Shown: positions 1-8,801, counted from the first letter of the stretch. The stretch is 64,000 nt of DNA from Gottfriedia endophytica (GCF_017814275.1 NZ_JAGIYQ010000005.1:248001-312000), one strand, 5' to 3'. The notes: a model not told the origin generated them from the letters alone. Numbers and translations are program-made.

Positions 1-522
<522 letters not shown>

Positions 523-534
523 TAGAAAATAAAA

Positions 535-561
535 ACCCGTTAGAAATAATTCCTAACGGGT
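535..561 (-). terminator. Riboswitch-linked intrinsic terminator
   Basis: On the minus strand acccgttag and its complement form a stem of about 9 bp around a short loop, followed by a T-rich run (gggtttttattttc). It lies between the FMN aptamer and ribD, the place expected for the expression platform of a transcription-terminating FMN riboswitch. Confidence 0.85.
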
Positions 562-728
562 CGTGTAAGTGAGTAGTAAAAATGATATCTCATATACTTT
601 TATAGAATAATAGGTACACCTAAATAGAGGTACGAAAATTGTATTTTTCCGACCAAAAATAGGTTGCACATTTTATAAAAGCAATATGAAACTAAGCCTA
701 TACAAAAGTATAAACTGTCCATGTTCAC

Positions 729-881
729 TCTCATCCTTCTCCCATCCAGACTATACTGTCGGCTCTAGACTCTCACTAGATCAGCAAGTTAACTAATGCT
801 AACAAGCTCACAGGCTTTGAAAGTATATACTCTCATTTACTGCCGGTTAGGAATTTCACCTGACCCCGAAGGACAAAATGT
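729..881 (-). promoter_or_regulatory. FMN riboswitch (RFN element)
   Basis: Reading the minus strand, the conserved RFN blocks appear in order: ccttcggggtcaggtgaaat, tcctaaccggcagt, then gagtctagagccgacagtat and ctggatgggagaaggatga at the 3' end. This aptamer binds FMN and shuts off riboflavin synthesis genes. Its downstream terminator (535-561) and the ribD start at 379 agree with control of ribD. A hairpin formed by two inverted ttagttaac-type arms (about 898-927) precedes the aptamer. Confidence 0.95.
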
Positions 882-1082
882 GTCGATATATGATTTTAGT
901 TAACTAATGTCTCCATTAGTTGAGTTAAGACTAACATATAAAAATTCGTGTGTAAAGGAATACATATGGTAAAAAATTAAATCCTTTTTTCTATATTCAT
1001 ATAGTAAATTTCTATATTTATGATTATTTCAAGAGGATTTTTTATCATAAATTGCATTTTTAGGGTGAAATCAAATTTATGG

Positions 1083-1185
1083 GCGGTTTTCTAAATTATA
1101 TGGTCCTTTTTCCAACTTTATTGAGCCATTTTCTAGCTTTTATGGTCCTTTTCTTAATTATTTATGAGCCTTCTGCCATAATTCT
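1083..1185. repeat. Degenerate ~20-22 bp tandem repeats
   Basis: Units such as tatggtcctttttccaactt, ttgagccattttctagctt and tatggtccttttcttaatt follow each other with a period near 21-22 bp. The array lies between the ribD leader and the first membrane protein gene. A related short array occurs at 1904-1978. Function unknown. Confidence 0.6.
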
Positions 1186-1284
1186 AATAAAAACTTTTTT
1201 ATTTTTTGATAATTCAAATATAATAGATTCATACTGACAATTATTGCTATCAAAAAAAGTGAACAAGAAAGATAAGGTGAAAAC

Positions 1285-1821
1285 ATGGGATTTAGTGCGA
1301 TATTTCTATTAGGAATAGCTTGCGTAATCATAATCACTCTATTAAAAAATCGTATTCTACCGAATATAAACACAGAAAATAAATTAACAAAAAAACTTCA
1401 ACATACTAAGTGGTATCAAAACCATTATTTAAGTGGTGGGTTTGTTTTTATTATGAATGCTATCCTTTTTAGCTTAGCAGTATTAATTATTTTTCTAGTA
1501 AGCATGTTACATATACCCTTTCTACATCTCTTTGTGATGGGTGCTGCGACGTTTATTAGTATTTGGTTTTGGGCCCTTATTAATGTCTCTTGGAAAGGCA
1601 GGAAAGGAAATCGAATTAAGATGGGAAGCATTGGAAGTAGCTTTTACTTGTTATTAGGGATATTTTTCCTTTATAAATTAATGACTTTAAAACCTTCCTA
1701 TCCAGGTGAAGATACCTTTATGGCCGGAATTGGTCTTTTATTCGGTATTATCGTTACCTTAGTAGCTTGGATTACTTGTTTTATTTTTACAGCTTTAGTG
1801 AAAAAGATAAGGGAAGTCTGA
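1285..1821 (+). CDS. Hypothetical integral membrane protein (paralogue 1)
   Basis: The 178-residue product has an N-terminal hydrophobic segment (about 3-20), two strongly hydrophobic segments at about 50-75 and 80-100, and two more near 115-135 and 147-172, so about five membrane helices are predicted. The charged stretch between helices carries NVSWKGRKGNRIKMGS, a block conserved in the neighbour. The start ATG follows aaggtgaaaac. I do not recognise a named family. The gene at 2073 is a clear paralogue (same length, same SWKGR and YSGGF-like blocks), so this is a tandem duplication. Each copy has its own terminator. No enzymatic motif is visible; a cell envelope role is only a guess. Confidence 0.75.
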   Translation: MGFSAIFLLGIACVIIITLLKNRILPNINTENKLTKKLQHTKWYQNHYLSGGFVFIMNAILFSLAVLIIFLVSMLHIPFLHLFVMGAATFISIWFWALINVSWKGRKGNRIKMGSIGSSFYLLLGIFFLYKLMTLKPSYPGEDTFMAGIGLLFGIIVTLVAWITCFIFTALVKKIREV

Positions 1822-1850
1822 TGAATTTCTCTTCAGAAATATACAGTATA

Positions 1851-1882
1851 AAAGGCTAATTCATTTAAAAATTAGCCTTTTA
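1851..1882 (+). terminator. Intrinsic terminator after paralogue 1
   Basis: aaaggctaat pairs with attagccttt around a loop of about ten bases, followed by a short T run. It is nearly identical in stem sequence to the terminator after the second paralogue, consistent with duplication of gene plus terminator. Confidence 0.75.
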
Positions 1883-1903
1883 GTCATGTCATTTACTTTT
1901 TTA

Positions 1904-1978
1904 TAGGTGATTTTCTAGCTTCTATGGTCCGTTTCTTACTTTTTATGGGCCATTTTCCAAAATTCCAGACTAAACTGC
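1904..1978. repeat. Degenerate ~20 bp tandem repeats
   Basis: Three units (ggtgattttctagcttc, tatggtccgtttcttactt, tatgggccattttccaaaat) resemble those at 1083-1185, so the duplicated membrane genes are each preceded by the same kind of array. Function unknown. Confidence 0.5.
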
Positions 1979-2072
1979 CTATTCTTTTATTTTTTTACCA
2001 AATTCAACTATAATAGAGCAATATTGACTAATTATTGCTTTCAAAAAATAGTTTTGTGAAATAGAAAGGTAA

Positions 2073-2603
2073 GTGAAGAAGTTGATTTTTTTTCCAATTT
2101 TATTATTAGGTGTGGTATACGTAATCATTATGCTTCTCATTAAAAATAGTATCCTAGCCAATATAAGCACTAAGAGCAATTTATCATTAAAGTTCCAAAG
2201 CACTGAATGGTTTCAAAATCCTATTTATAGTGGTGGGTTTATATTTTTCATGAATGCTATCTATTTTAGTATAGCTTTACTATTAATTTTCCTACTAAAT
2301 AAAACAGGATTACATTTTCTCTATTTCTTAATTGTGTTTGCTGTAATGTTCTTGAGTATTTGGTTATGGTGTCTAATTAATGTCTCTTGGAAAGGACGTA
2401 TTGGCGATCGAATCAAGATGGCGAGTTTAGGTAGCAGCTTTTACTTATTTGTAGGGTTATTTTTCCTTTATAAATTTATGAATTTGAAGTCTTCCCATCC
2501 AAGTAATGGATTTGGTCTTTTGCTAGGTGTTATTGTTTCCTTCATAGCCTGTATTACTTGTTTTCTCTTTACTGCTTTAGAGAAAAAAGAAAAAAAGGTC
2601 TAA
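2073..2603 (+). CDS. Hypothetical integral membrane protein (paralogue 2)
   Basis: A 176-residue paralogue of the preceding gene. Shared landmarks in the same order are an N-terminal helix, a W(Y/F)QNxxxSGGF block, a NVSWKGR block, SLGSSFYLFVGLFFLYKFM, and a final helix ending in a lysine-rich tail. The start is GTG, placed by the agaaaggt Shine-Dalgarno just upstream; no ATG fits the aligned N-terminus. Codon use and AT content match the neighbour. No known family is recognised and no function is assigned. Confidence 0.75.
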   Translation: MKKLIFFPILLLGVVYVIIMLLIKNSILANISTKSNLSLKFQSTEWFQNPIYSGGFIFFMNAIYFSIALLLIFLLNKTGLHFLYFLIVFAVMFLSIWLWCLINVSWKGRIGDRIKMASLGSSFYLFVGLFFLYKFMNLKSSHPSNGFGLLLGVIVSFIACITCFLFTALEKKEKKV

Positions 2604-2619
2604 TCAACTAAAAATTATT

Positions 2620-2656
2620 AAAGGCTAATTTCTCTAAATGAACAATTAGCCTTTTT
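2620..2656 (+). terminator. Intrinsic terminator after paralogue 2
   Basis: aaaggctaatt pairs with aattagcctttt, followed by T residues. The minus-strand alkylation repair gene ends 25 bp further on, so the hairpin may serve both directions. Confidence 0.75.
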
Positions 2657-2679
2657 ACTTAATCATTTATGTGAATAGC

Positions 2680-3807
2680 TCAATCATACAGACATCTCCA
2701 AAGATAAAAAGCAACGTACGCTTCCCATCCTTTCCAGTTTTGAGCTAATTGCTCAATCTCTTGAATACTTGGCTTTTTACTTAATCCTAAAATGCTTTTT
2801 AACGAATTGTGTATGCCAACATCAGCGATTGGGAAGGCAGAATAGAAATCAAAACATTTCATAATGACATAATCTGCTGTCCAATTTCCAATCCCTCTAA
2901 TTGAAGTTAGTTTATTCTTTAGCTTTTCATAGTCTTTCTTTAAAGCCAATTCTTCTTTTTTTATTGCCCCTCTATCTATAAGTTGAGCTATTCCGATCAC
3001 ATATTCAGCCTTTCTAGAAGAAAATTGAAGCTCTTTTAAATCTTCAATTGTTAGGTGCGCAATGACTTGAGGAGTCGGAAATAAAAAATACTCTTCCCCA
3101 TCGTATGTTATTTTTTCTCCGTATTTTTCTACAAGTCTCTTTTTTAACGTATAGGCAAATTTCAAGTTAATTTGTTGCCCAATAATTGCCCAGCTAATTA
3201 CTTCAAATAAGTCGTCAATTTTTATAATTCGTAATCCTCTATATTTCTCAGTTACTAATTGTATAATCTCATCCTTATCTGCCATTTCATAAAATGCCGT
3301 TAAATCGGTACCTAAATCAAATAATTCCCACACGAACTTCGCTACTTGTGCTCGAACCCATTTAGGAGGTACCCCAGTTAAAAACTCAACCCTTAAGTTA
3401 TTATGTGATTCCCCTATTTTTAATAGTAATTTATAATCTTCAATTTTGATTAATTTATAGACTTCATGATCTTTTACTTTATGGAGGCATTCTTCGTTAG
3501 ACCGATTTAAGTAGACTAGACACTCTGCAAAACTAAATTCGTTCGGTGGAATAACCTCTATCGCACTTTTATCGTCATGCCAATGGACTTCGAGGACATT
3601 CGGATAACATTTCTTACACGGTCTATAACCAGCTAACTCGACCTCATGGATATCATAAAAAAATTCAACGTTCTCTTTTGCAGGCTTTTTACCATAACAA
3701 GAGGGAAGGCAATATATACCTGTTGTTTTGACAGCTGTAAAAAAATGACCGTCGTAATTAGTTAATTGACGGGTCAAAATGTCATACATTTGTTCATGAG
3801 TTAACAT
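2680..3807 (-). CDS. Ada metal-binding domain / AlkA-type 3-methyladenine DNA glycosylase fusion
   Basis: The 375-residue product joins two repair modules. Residues 1-70 are an Ada-type zinc domain with Cys33, Cys37, Cys64 and Cys67, the same spacing (4, 27, 3) as the methyl-phosphotriester-accepting site of Ada. Residues ~85-375 are an AlkA-like glycosylase: a helix-hairpin-helix (SIRGIGNWTADYVIM) followed by a conserved Asp in FPIADVGIHN, the catalytic position of the HhH-GPD family. The start is the ATG at 3807, directly behind ttaggagaaataat; the longer reading frame lacks a good ribosome site. It probably senses or removes alkylation damage and excises alkylated purines. There is no AraC-type DNA-binding domain, so a transcriptional role is less likely. 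Upstream lies repeat copy A. Confidence 0.88.
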   Translation of the reverse strand: MLTHEQMYDILTRQLTNYDGHFFTAVKTTGIYCLPSCYGKKPAKENVEFFYDIHEVELAGYRPCKKCYPNVLEVHWHDDKSAIEVIPPNEFSFAECLVYLNRSNEECLHKVKDHEVYKLIKIEDYKLLLKIGESHNNLRVEFLTGVPPKWVRAQVAKFVWELFDLGTDLTAFYEMADKDEIIQLVTEKYRGLRIIKIDDLFEVISWAIIGQQINLKFAYTLKKRLVEKYGEKITYDGEEYFLFPTPQVIAHLTIEDLKELQFSSRKAEYVIGIAQLIDRGAIKKEELALKKDYEKLKNKLTSIRGIGNWTADYVIMKCFDFYSAFPIADVGIHNSLKSILGLSKKPSIQEIEQLAQNWKGWEAYVAFYLWRCLYD

Positions 3808-3937
3808 TTGTATTATTTCTCCTAATTTATTTTTTTTACTAAATTTACACACACTCAGTATATGCGCACTTTGTTATTATTCAAACCTAGAAAAAATGAA
3901 GATACAAAAAATGTTTTTAAAAACAACACTCTTTTAA

Positions 3938-4160
3938 AAAAGATGTTTTCAAATACATTGTTGCTTTTCAGTATGTGTAAGTTGATTTCCACTCCAGGAT
4001 GCTCGCTTTCCTAGGGGCGTGAGCTGAGCCTCCTCGTCGCTATCGCTCCTGCGGGGTCTCAGCCTTCCCGCATCTCCCACAGGAGTCGAGCATCCTTCCA
4101 TTCCAATCAACTTCTGTCTTTTACTAAAACCAACAATCTTAAAAAAGAGCCTTTAAAAAA
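3938..4160 (+). repeat. Family-1 dispersed repeat, copy A
   Basis: The core at 3981-4114 runs from gttgatttccactccaggat to ccaatcaacttc, with the GC-rich block cctcctcgtcgctatcgctc and a cctgcggggtctc / cccacaggag stem. Flanks contain the family ends (acattgttgcttttc on the left, aacaatcttaaaaaagagcc on the right). It fills the gap between the Ada-AlkA gene and the gene at 4354. Element limits are approximate here because the left end is diverged. Confidence 0.85.
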
Positions 4161-4353
4161 GATTATTATAAAATTCACTATTCTTTTCTCAAACATAATA
4201 TTCCTTCATTACGAAGAAGAGAGCATGTATAAAAAAGAACGGAGAATATCCGTCCTTTTTATGTTCATTTATAATTTTGTTTCACGATTAATAACAGTGA
4301 GAATCGGTTATTCCACACGTTTTCATAATGATTTATTTTTTTACCACAGAACA

Positions 4354-4767
4354 CTATCGTTTTACTTTCTCTTCATTTGTTTTGGTAAATCTCGTTCTTC
4401 TGTTCACGAAAAACTCCCCAATTGCAAAAAGCATGAAGTAATACACTATATACCACAACACTTCGTCTAATTTTTGTCCAACGAAAATGAATCCTGATAT
4501 AAAACCTACTATGAAATACAGTACGAACCTGATTATTCCTTTAATTTTAAAGGCATCAAAAATATATGAGAAAACAATGGCCAAGGGTGCCTGAGTGAAC
4601 ATTAACACGAGTAAAGCGATCATAAACATAATATCTGGGCTTAAAAGACCACCTTCTGGTAATGCTGCTCGTTCTTGTGGAGTATAATCCAAATAAGAAG
4701 AGAGACCTGATATAAGAGCCAGTACAAGTGCTGACCCTAACGCGATGAATACTCTTTTCTTAAACAT
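4354..4767 (-). CDS. Hypothetical integral membrane protein, 137 aa
   Basis: Four hydrophobic segments are predicted at about 5-25, 47-72, 80-97 and 103-120, with short charged ends and a basic C-terminus (RTRFTKTNEEKVKR). A strong Shine-Dalgarno (gaggaggaaaaatc) precedes the ATG. The sequence resembles no family I can name with certainty. It is monocistronic: the upstream neighbour on the same strand begins at 5476, and repeat copy A lies downstream. No catalytic or binding motif is apparent. Confidence 0.7.
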   Translation of the reverse strand: MFKKRVFIALGSALVLALISGLSSYLDYTPQERAALPEGGLLSPDIMFMIALLVLMFTQAPLAIVFSYIFDAFKIKGIIRFVLYFIVGFISGFIFVGQKLDEVLWYIVYYFMLFAIGEFFVNRRTRFTKTNEEKVKR

Positions 4768-4861
4768 GATTTTTCCTCCTCGAACACATCCCTCTTTTCA
4801 TTGTATTTAAGGAGGAACGCATTAAGTATGGGTATTAATGAGCCATGTGCTTGGTTTTACT

Positions 4862-4938
4862 CATTAATTCTACTACCTTGTATATCCTTGCCCCTTTTTA
4901 CCTTGTCACTTCCTAATTCCTTGCCCCTTTTATCCTTC
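4862..4938. repeat. Degenerate ~20 bp tandem repeats
   Basis: Units of the type ccttgccccttttta, ccttgtcacttcctaatt and ccttgccccttttatcc follow one another in the gap between two minus-strand genes. They have the same size class as the arrays at 1083, 1904 and 11440 but a different unit sequence. Confidence 0.5.
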
Positions 4939-4948
4939 CAAAATTCGT

Positions 4949-5476
4949 TTATAATTTTGTATCGCGATCAATAATAGTTAGGAAACGATTATACCAGATG
5001 GCTTCATGATGTTTTATGATGCCATTAGCATTCAAAACTGCTCCGTCTATTGTACTTTGTGTATCTTTTACTAGAAGATTTTTTTGAAATCCTAAACTAT
5101 AAGCTGCTCTAATTGTTGTATCAAGACAAAACTCAGTTTGAGCTCCGGCAAAAATAAGTTGTTCGATTTTGTTTTGTTGCAAGTAATCTAAAAGTTCAGT
5201 TTGATAGAACGCATCCCATTTTGTTTTTTGGATAATTTTATCAGTAGCTGCTCTTTCTAACCCTTTATGTAACTGCCAATCTTCTTTCCCTTCAAAAAGT
5301 AAATCCTGTTCATCTTGATCTGTATGTTGAATAAAGATGACCGGAATACTTTTTTCACGAGCCTGTTTAATTAACTCGTTAATATTACTAACCAATTGTT
5401 TGTAATTAAATAAATTGTACTCGGGATGATTAAAGAACACTTCTTGAACATCAATAACAATTAGAGCTTGTTTCAT
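4949..5476 (-). CDS. Isochorismatase-family cysteine hydrolase
   Basis: A 175-residue single-domain protein with the alpha/beta fold of the isochorismatase-like hydrolases (nicotinamidase, N-carbamoylsarcosine amidase and relatives). The expected triad is visible: Asp9 in VIDVQ, Lys86 in QKTKWDAF, and Cys117 in GAQTEFCLDTT; the cis-peptide-like GA step precedes the cysteine segment. Length fits the family. The substrate cannot be told from the sequence, and neighbours give no pathway. Start ATG follows aaaggaagtg. It could be a nicotinamidase-type enzyme, but the extra metal-ligand histidines are not obvious, so a generic hydrolase call is safer. Confidence 0.85.
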   Translation of the reverse strand: MKQALIVIDVQEVFFNHPEYNLFNYKQLVSNINELIKQAREKSIPVIFIQHTDQDEQDLLFEGKEDWQLHKGLERAATDKIIQKTKWDAFYQTELLDYLQQNKIEQLIFAGAQTEFCLDTTIRAAYSLGFQKNLLVKDTQSTIDGAVLNANGIIKHHEAIWYNRFLTIIDRDTKL

Positions 5477-5653
5477 TTAAATAGCACTTCCTTTAGTTTC
5501 TTTTAAATTATAGCAAATGAAACAGAAGCTGTATTTGAAATTTTCCAACAAATAATCTTTTATCATAAAAAATAATTTAAAAATTTCCTTTTATGAAGGA
5601 TAATCAATCAGTTAAAATTAAATAAAAATATGTCCAAAATAATGAGGTATTCA

Positions 5654-5887
5654 ATGGAAACAATTTACTTAGTTTATGGAAAACGTTACAAAGATGAAGA
5701 ATTAGTATATGTTGGTACTAATAAAATTGCTGCAATCAATTTCTATTATGCTTGTCACCAATTGGATTTAGATACAGATCAAGATATTAGTTTAAGTCTT
5801 AATCATCATGATGGATGGATTCAAGTTTGGGTAGATGGAAAACTAGAAGAAAACGAGTGGAGACCAAGTTTAGAAGGTATTGAGTAA
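5654..5887 (+). CDS. Hypothetical small protein, 77 aa
   Basis: An acidic small protein beginning METIYLVYGKRYKDEELVYVG and ending with a tryptophan-containing segment (WIQVWVDGKLEENEWRP). The ATG at 5654 is chosen because gaggt lies seven bases upstream; two earlier in-frame ATGs at 5630 and 5642 have no ribosome site. The pattern of alternating hydrophobic residues suggests a small alpha/beta domain. No family is recognised. It is a solitary plus-strand gene between two minus-strand genes, ending before a bidirectional terminator. Confidence 0.65.
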   Translation: METIYLVYGKRYKDEELVYVGTNKIAAINFYYACHQLDLDTDQDISLSLNHHDGWIQVWVDGKLEENEWRPSLEGIE

Positions 5888-5953
5888 TTGAAAATGCATT
5901 AATCTATTACTAGCAAATTAGTTGAAGACTAAAAAGTAAAATATTTATTGTAA

Positions 5954-5979
5954 AAGGACACTTTTTCAAGTGTCCTTTT
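5954..5979. terminator. Bidirectional intrinsic terminator
   Basis: aaaggacact and agtgtccttt form a ten-base stem with T runs on both strands. It separates the converging small gene at 5654 and the metallo-hydrolase at 5989. Confidence 0.85.
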
Positions 5980-5988
5980 ACATGTTGA

Positions 5989-6729
5989 TTAGTTTGAATT
6001 AGCCAACTTTAAAAGTTGCTCTTTCACGTTTTCTTTGATTACTCCACCATGGTAGCAAATCACTGTTTCAATATCGTATTCTGTTAATTTCTTAATTGAT
6101 TGTAGAGCTTTTTCCATATCAGGGGTTACATGTGGTCTTGGCCCCATTAGGATGCCATTTTCTGCTACTAATGCATCACCCACAATAAGCGTTTTGCTCT
6201 GATGATGATATAAACTAATGTGACCTGGAGTATGTCCTGGAGTAAAAATAACAGTAATTCCCCCGCAGTAAGGCAACACGTCTCCATCACTAATTGTCTG
6301 ATCAACTTTTGCAGCTAATGATATTTCAAACATAGCTTTTACCTTTTGACGTTGTTCTTCAGGAAGAGATTCTACCATTTTAGCTACTCGTTCTGGGTTC
6401 ATCTTAATGAATGGCTTGTCACCTTCGATATACGGCTTATCTTCTTCATGTGCAAAAACTTCAATTTTATGGCCACTAGCCTTTAGAATTTCTGAAAGAC
6501 TGCCAATATGATCAATATCTTGGTGTGTAAGAATAATTTTGCTCAGCTTGTCAAAAGAAACGCCAGCCTTTTCAACCGCTTCACGAATCTCTCCTAATTG
6601 ACCAGGAATTCCAGTATCCACTAAAATAACTTCATTTTCATTCCAAATAAGTGTTGGATGAATCACACTTTGTTGCCCCATCATGTTCATTACTAGTTCA
6701 ATTGATTCGATGCCATTTGCTATTTTCAT
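5989..6729 (-). CDS. Metallo-beta-lactamase-fold hydrolase
   Basis: A 246-residue MBL-fold protein. The metal motif reads LTHQDIDHIGS (His69, Asp71, Asp73, His74), a known variant of HxHxDH in which the second His is Asp. Further ligands appear as the GHTPGHIS segment, the VGDAL aspartate, and the CYHGG histidine near residue 227. Such proteins hydrolyse thioesters, phosphodiesters or lactones; the substrate is not evident. The gene follows the TetR gene by 58 bp and may be cotranscribed with it. Its Shine-Dalgarno lies 31 nt from the ATG, but a 23-nt perfect hairpin between them would reduce the effective spacing to 8 nt (see separate feature). No alternative start exists in frame. Confidence 0.88.
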   Translation of the reverse strand: MKIANGIESIELVMNMMGQQSVIHPTLIWNENEVILVDTGIPGQLGEIREAVEKAGVSFDKLSKIILTHQDIDHIGSLSEILKASGHKIEVFAHEEDKPYIEGDKPFIKMNPERVAKMVESLPEEQRQKVKAMFEISLAAKVDQTISDGDVLPYCGGITVIFTPGHTPGHISLYHHQSKTLIVGDALVAENGILMGPRPHVTPDMEKALQSIKKLTEYDIETVICYHGGVIKENVKEQLLKLANSN

Positions 6730-6734
6730 TTTAC

Positions 6735-6766
6735 GGTAAAGCTCAGAAAGCTTTACCCCACCTCCC
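6735..6766 (-). promoter_or_regulatory. Hairpin between Shine-Dalgarno and start codon of the MBL gene
   Basis: On the minus strand gggagg (6766-6761) is followed by tgg, then a 9-bp perfect stem ggtaaagct / agctttacc with loop ttctg (6757-6735), then gtaaa and ATG. Linear spacing is 31 nt; if the hairpin folds, spacing becomes 8 nt, the normal value. Seen directly in sequence; its role in translation is inference. Confidence 0.7.
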
Positions 6767-6787
6767 TTTTATCACTTTTAACTTCAA

Positions 6788-7351
6788 TTAAATTCTTGAA
6801 ATGGAAAATATAAAATCATCTAACATAAATTGAAAACTATCTTCTAAACTAACTGGATTTTGAAAATATCCATTGAAGCATAACGAGACATGGCCATGTA
6901 ATAAACTTCTTAATGCTCGTCCTTTATGGATCAAAGGCGTTTCATCCTTAGTATAAAAACCTAATATTTGATGAAGAATGCTACCGAATTCTTTCAATAA
7001 ACGATTTACTTCCTCATCTTCTATACTCGGTATATTCATAAAAAGCCCATAAGCAGTTTTGTTTTCAAAAGCAAATTCTCGGTATCCGTAGGCAAATTCT
7101 CTAACAGCATCCTCACCACTTTTACCAATTAATCTTTGCATTAGTTTCGAATTTAATTGATTTAAAAGGTACTGCGTCATTTTTATTTTTAAATCATCCA
7201 TATTCGTGAAATGATTATATAAAGATGGATATTTTATATCTAGTTTTACGGCGATTTTTTGGAAAGTAACTTGATTAAGCCCAATTTCATCGGCCAATAA
7301 AAAAGCAGATTGAATAATTTTTTCCTTCGTTAAATTACGTTTTCGTACCAT
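6788..7351 (-). CDS. TetR-family transcriptional regulator
   Basis: A 187-residue regulator. The N-terminal helix-turn-helix is clear (EIGLNQVTFQKIAVKLDIKYPSLYNHF, roughly residues 20-47); the rest is a helical ligand-binding domain matching the TetR_C group that contains GxYxxFAxEN. Start ATG at 7351 is placed by ggaggtga immediately upstream; the longer frame starts before it without a site. It is transcribed divergently from the MFS transporter at 7518, with two palindromes in between, so it most likely represses that transporter and itself. The ligand is unknown. The MBL hydrolase downstream may be in the same transcript. Confidence 0.9.
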   Translation of the reverse strand: MVRKRNLTKEKIIQSAFLLADEIGLNQVTFQKIAVKLDIKYPSLYNHFTNMDDLKIKMTQYLLNQLNSKLMQRLIGKSGEDAVREFAYGYREFAFENKTAYGLFMNIPSIEDEEVNRLLKEFGSILHQILGFYTKDETPLIHKGRALRSLLHGHVSLCFNGYFQNPVSLEDSFQFMLDDFIFSISRI

Positions 7352-7410
7352 TCCATCACCTCCGAAGCATTCAACTTTGTAACATAGTTTAACATGATAA
7401 AACATAATAA

Positions 7411-7453
7411 GTAAACTACAAGTTATAGTTTACAAACTACAAATTATAGTTTA
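7411..7453. promoter_or_regulatory. Probable double TetR operator
   Basis: Two near-perfect palindromes lie end to end: gtaaacta...tagtttac (7411-7433) and aaactaca...tatagttt (7434-7453). The centre-to-centre distance is about 22 bp. They occupy the divergent intergenic region between the regulator and the transporter. Assignment to this regulator is by position. Confidence 0.75.
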
Positions 7454-7517
7454 AGTTATTAAGTATCATATTACTTCTTACAACAATTGAGATCTAACAA
7501 AAGGAAATGAGTACGCT

Positions 7518-8711
7518 ATGAAACTATGGAAAAGAAATTTAATCGTATGCTGGTTTGGAATGTTTGTAACGAGCATAGGTATGAGTCAACTTGCTCCAGT
7601 ATTACCTCTTTTCATCAAAGATCTTGGTGTTCATGATCCAGGTTTAATTGCTCAATTTTCAGGTATTGCATTTGGTGTGACCTTTATCATTTCAGCAATT
7701 TTTTCACCTATTTGGGGGTTAGCTGCTGATAAATTTGGTCGAAAGCCAATGCTTTTGCGAGCAAGTCTTGGTATGGCAATCATTATAGGGTGCACAGGTT
7801 TCGCACAAAATGTGTATGAACTGATCGGATTAAGGTTATTACTAGGCGTCATTGCAGGTTATACGACAGCTTGTACTACGTTAATTGCAACTCAAACAGA
7901 TAAGGAACATGTGGGAAGGGCTTTAGGTACACTTTCAACAGCAAGTATTGCAGGTTCATTGCTAGGACCTATGATCGGCGGTTTTATCGAAGAAAACTTT
8001 GGTTTACAAAATGTATTTTTTATAACAGGTGCACTACTGTTGATTGCATTTTTTGCAACTGCCCTTTTTGTAAAGGAATCTTTTACTCGTGAAGATAAAA
8101 AAGTGCTTAGTGCAAAAGAAATATGGAGAACACTTCCTAACAAAAATATTATTATTACACTGTTTACAACCTTTTTTGTCATAACATTGGCATTATATAC
8201 GATTGAACCAATCATCACTGTATATATTTCCCATCTGTCTCATGATACAACGCATGTTGCCCTTTTAGCCGGACTAGCATTTTCAGCCTCAGGATTAGCA
8301 AATATAATTGCTGCACCTATACTTGGAAAAACATCTGATAAAATCGGTGCACATAAAGTTATTTTAGTCGCTCTTATAGTAGCAGGAATCATTTTTATCC
8401 CACAGGCCTTTGTAAGTAATACTTGGCAACTAATAGGTCTCCGCTTTTTATTAGGATTAGTGGCAGCAGGATTGTCCCCATCTGTTAACATCTTAGTCAA
8501 AAGATTGACACCAGATTCTCTTACAGGTAGAGTTTTTGGTTTTAACATGGCAGCTGGTTATTTGGGGGCTTTTGGAGGATCAATCTTAGGTGGTCAAATA
8601 GCTGGCTGGTTCGGTATTCAATACGTATTTCTTGTTACTAGTGGGCTTTTATTGATTAATGCAGTATGGGTTTATTTTAAGGTGTATAAAAAATTAAATC
8701 ATTCAAAATGA
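7518..8711 (+). CDS. MFS efflux transporter, MdtG-like
   Basis: A 397-residue, 12-helix major facilitator. The N-terminus WKRNLIVCWFGMFVTSIGMSQ and the loop GLAADKFGRKPMLLR (motif A) match the pattern of the E. coli MdtG subfamily; GSLLGPMIGGFI fits antiporter motif C in helix 5, which marks drug/proton antiporters. The second half repeats a motif-A-like loop (GKTSDKIGAHKV). ATG at 7518 follows aaggaaatgagtacgct. Divergent TetR gene and operators point to substrate-induced expression. It probably exports a toxic small molecule; the substrate is unknown. Confidence 0.88.
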   Translation: MKLWKRNLIVCWFGMFVTSIGMSQLAPVLPLFIKDLGVHDPGLIAQFSGIAFGVTFIISAIFSPIWGLAADKFGRKPMLLRASLGMAIIIGCTGFAQNVYELIGLRLLLGVIAGYTTACTTLIATQTDKEHVGRALGTLSTASIAGSLLGPMIGGFIEENFGLQNVFFITGALLLIAFFATALFVKESFTREDKKVLSAKEIWRTLPNKNIIITLFTTFFVITLALYTIEPIITVYISHLSHDTTHVALLAGLAFSASGLANIIAAPILGKTSDKIGAHKVILVALIVAGIIFIPQAFVSNTWQLIGLRFLLGLVAAGLSPSVNILVKRLTPDSLTGRVFGFNMAAGYLGAFGGSILGGQIAGWFGIQYVFLVTSGLLLINAVWVYFKVYKKLNHSK

Positions 8712-8741
8712 AAAATTTATGAGTAAAACAGCCTTGCAAAA

Positions 8742-8782
8742 AAGGATAGGAAAAGCAGATAATACTTCTGCCTACCTATCCT
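8742..8782 (-). terminator. Intrinsic terminator of the ArsB/NhaD-type gene
   Basis: ggatagg and cctatcc close a longer imperfect stem that includes agcaga / tctgcct; on the minus strand it is followed by ttttttgc. It may also act for the converging MFS gene. Confidence 0.8.
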
Positions 8783-8801
8783 ATTTCATCTTTATTGCCT
8801 T

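Noticed and set aside
4225-4470. Plus-strand frame opposite the membrane gene at 4354
   Set aside because: It overlaps a better supported minus-strand gene and has no Shine-Dalgarno or domain.
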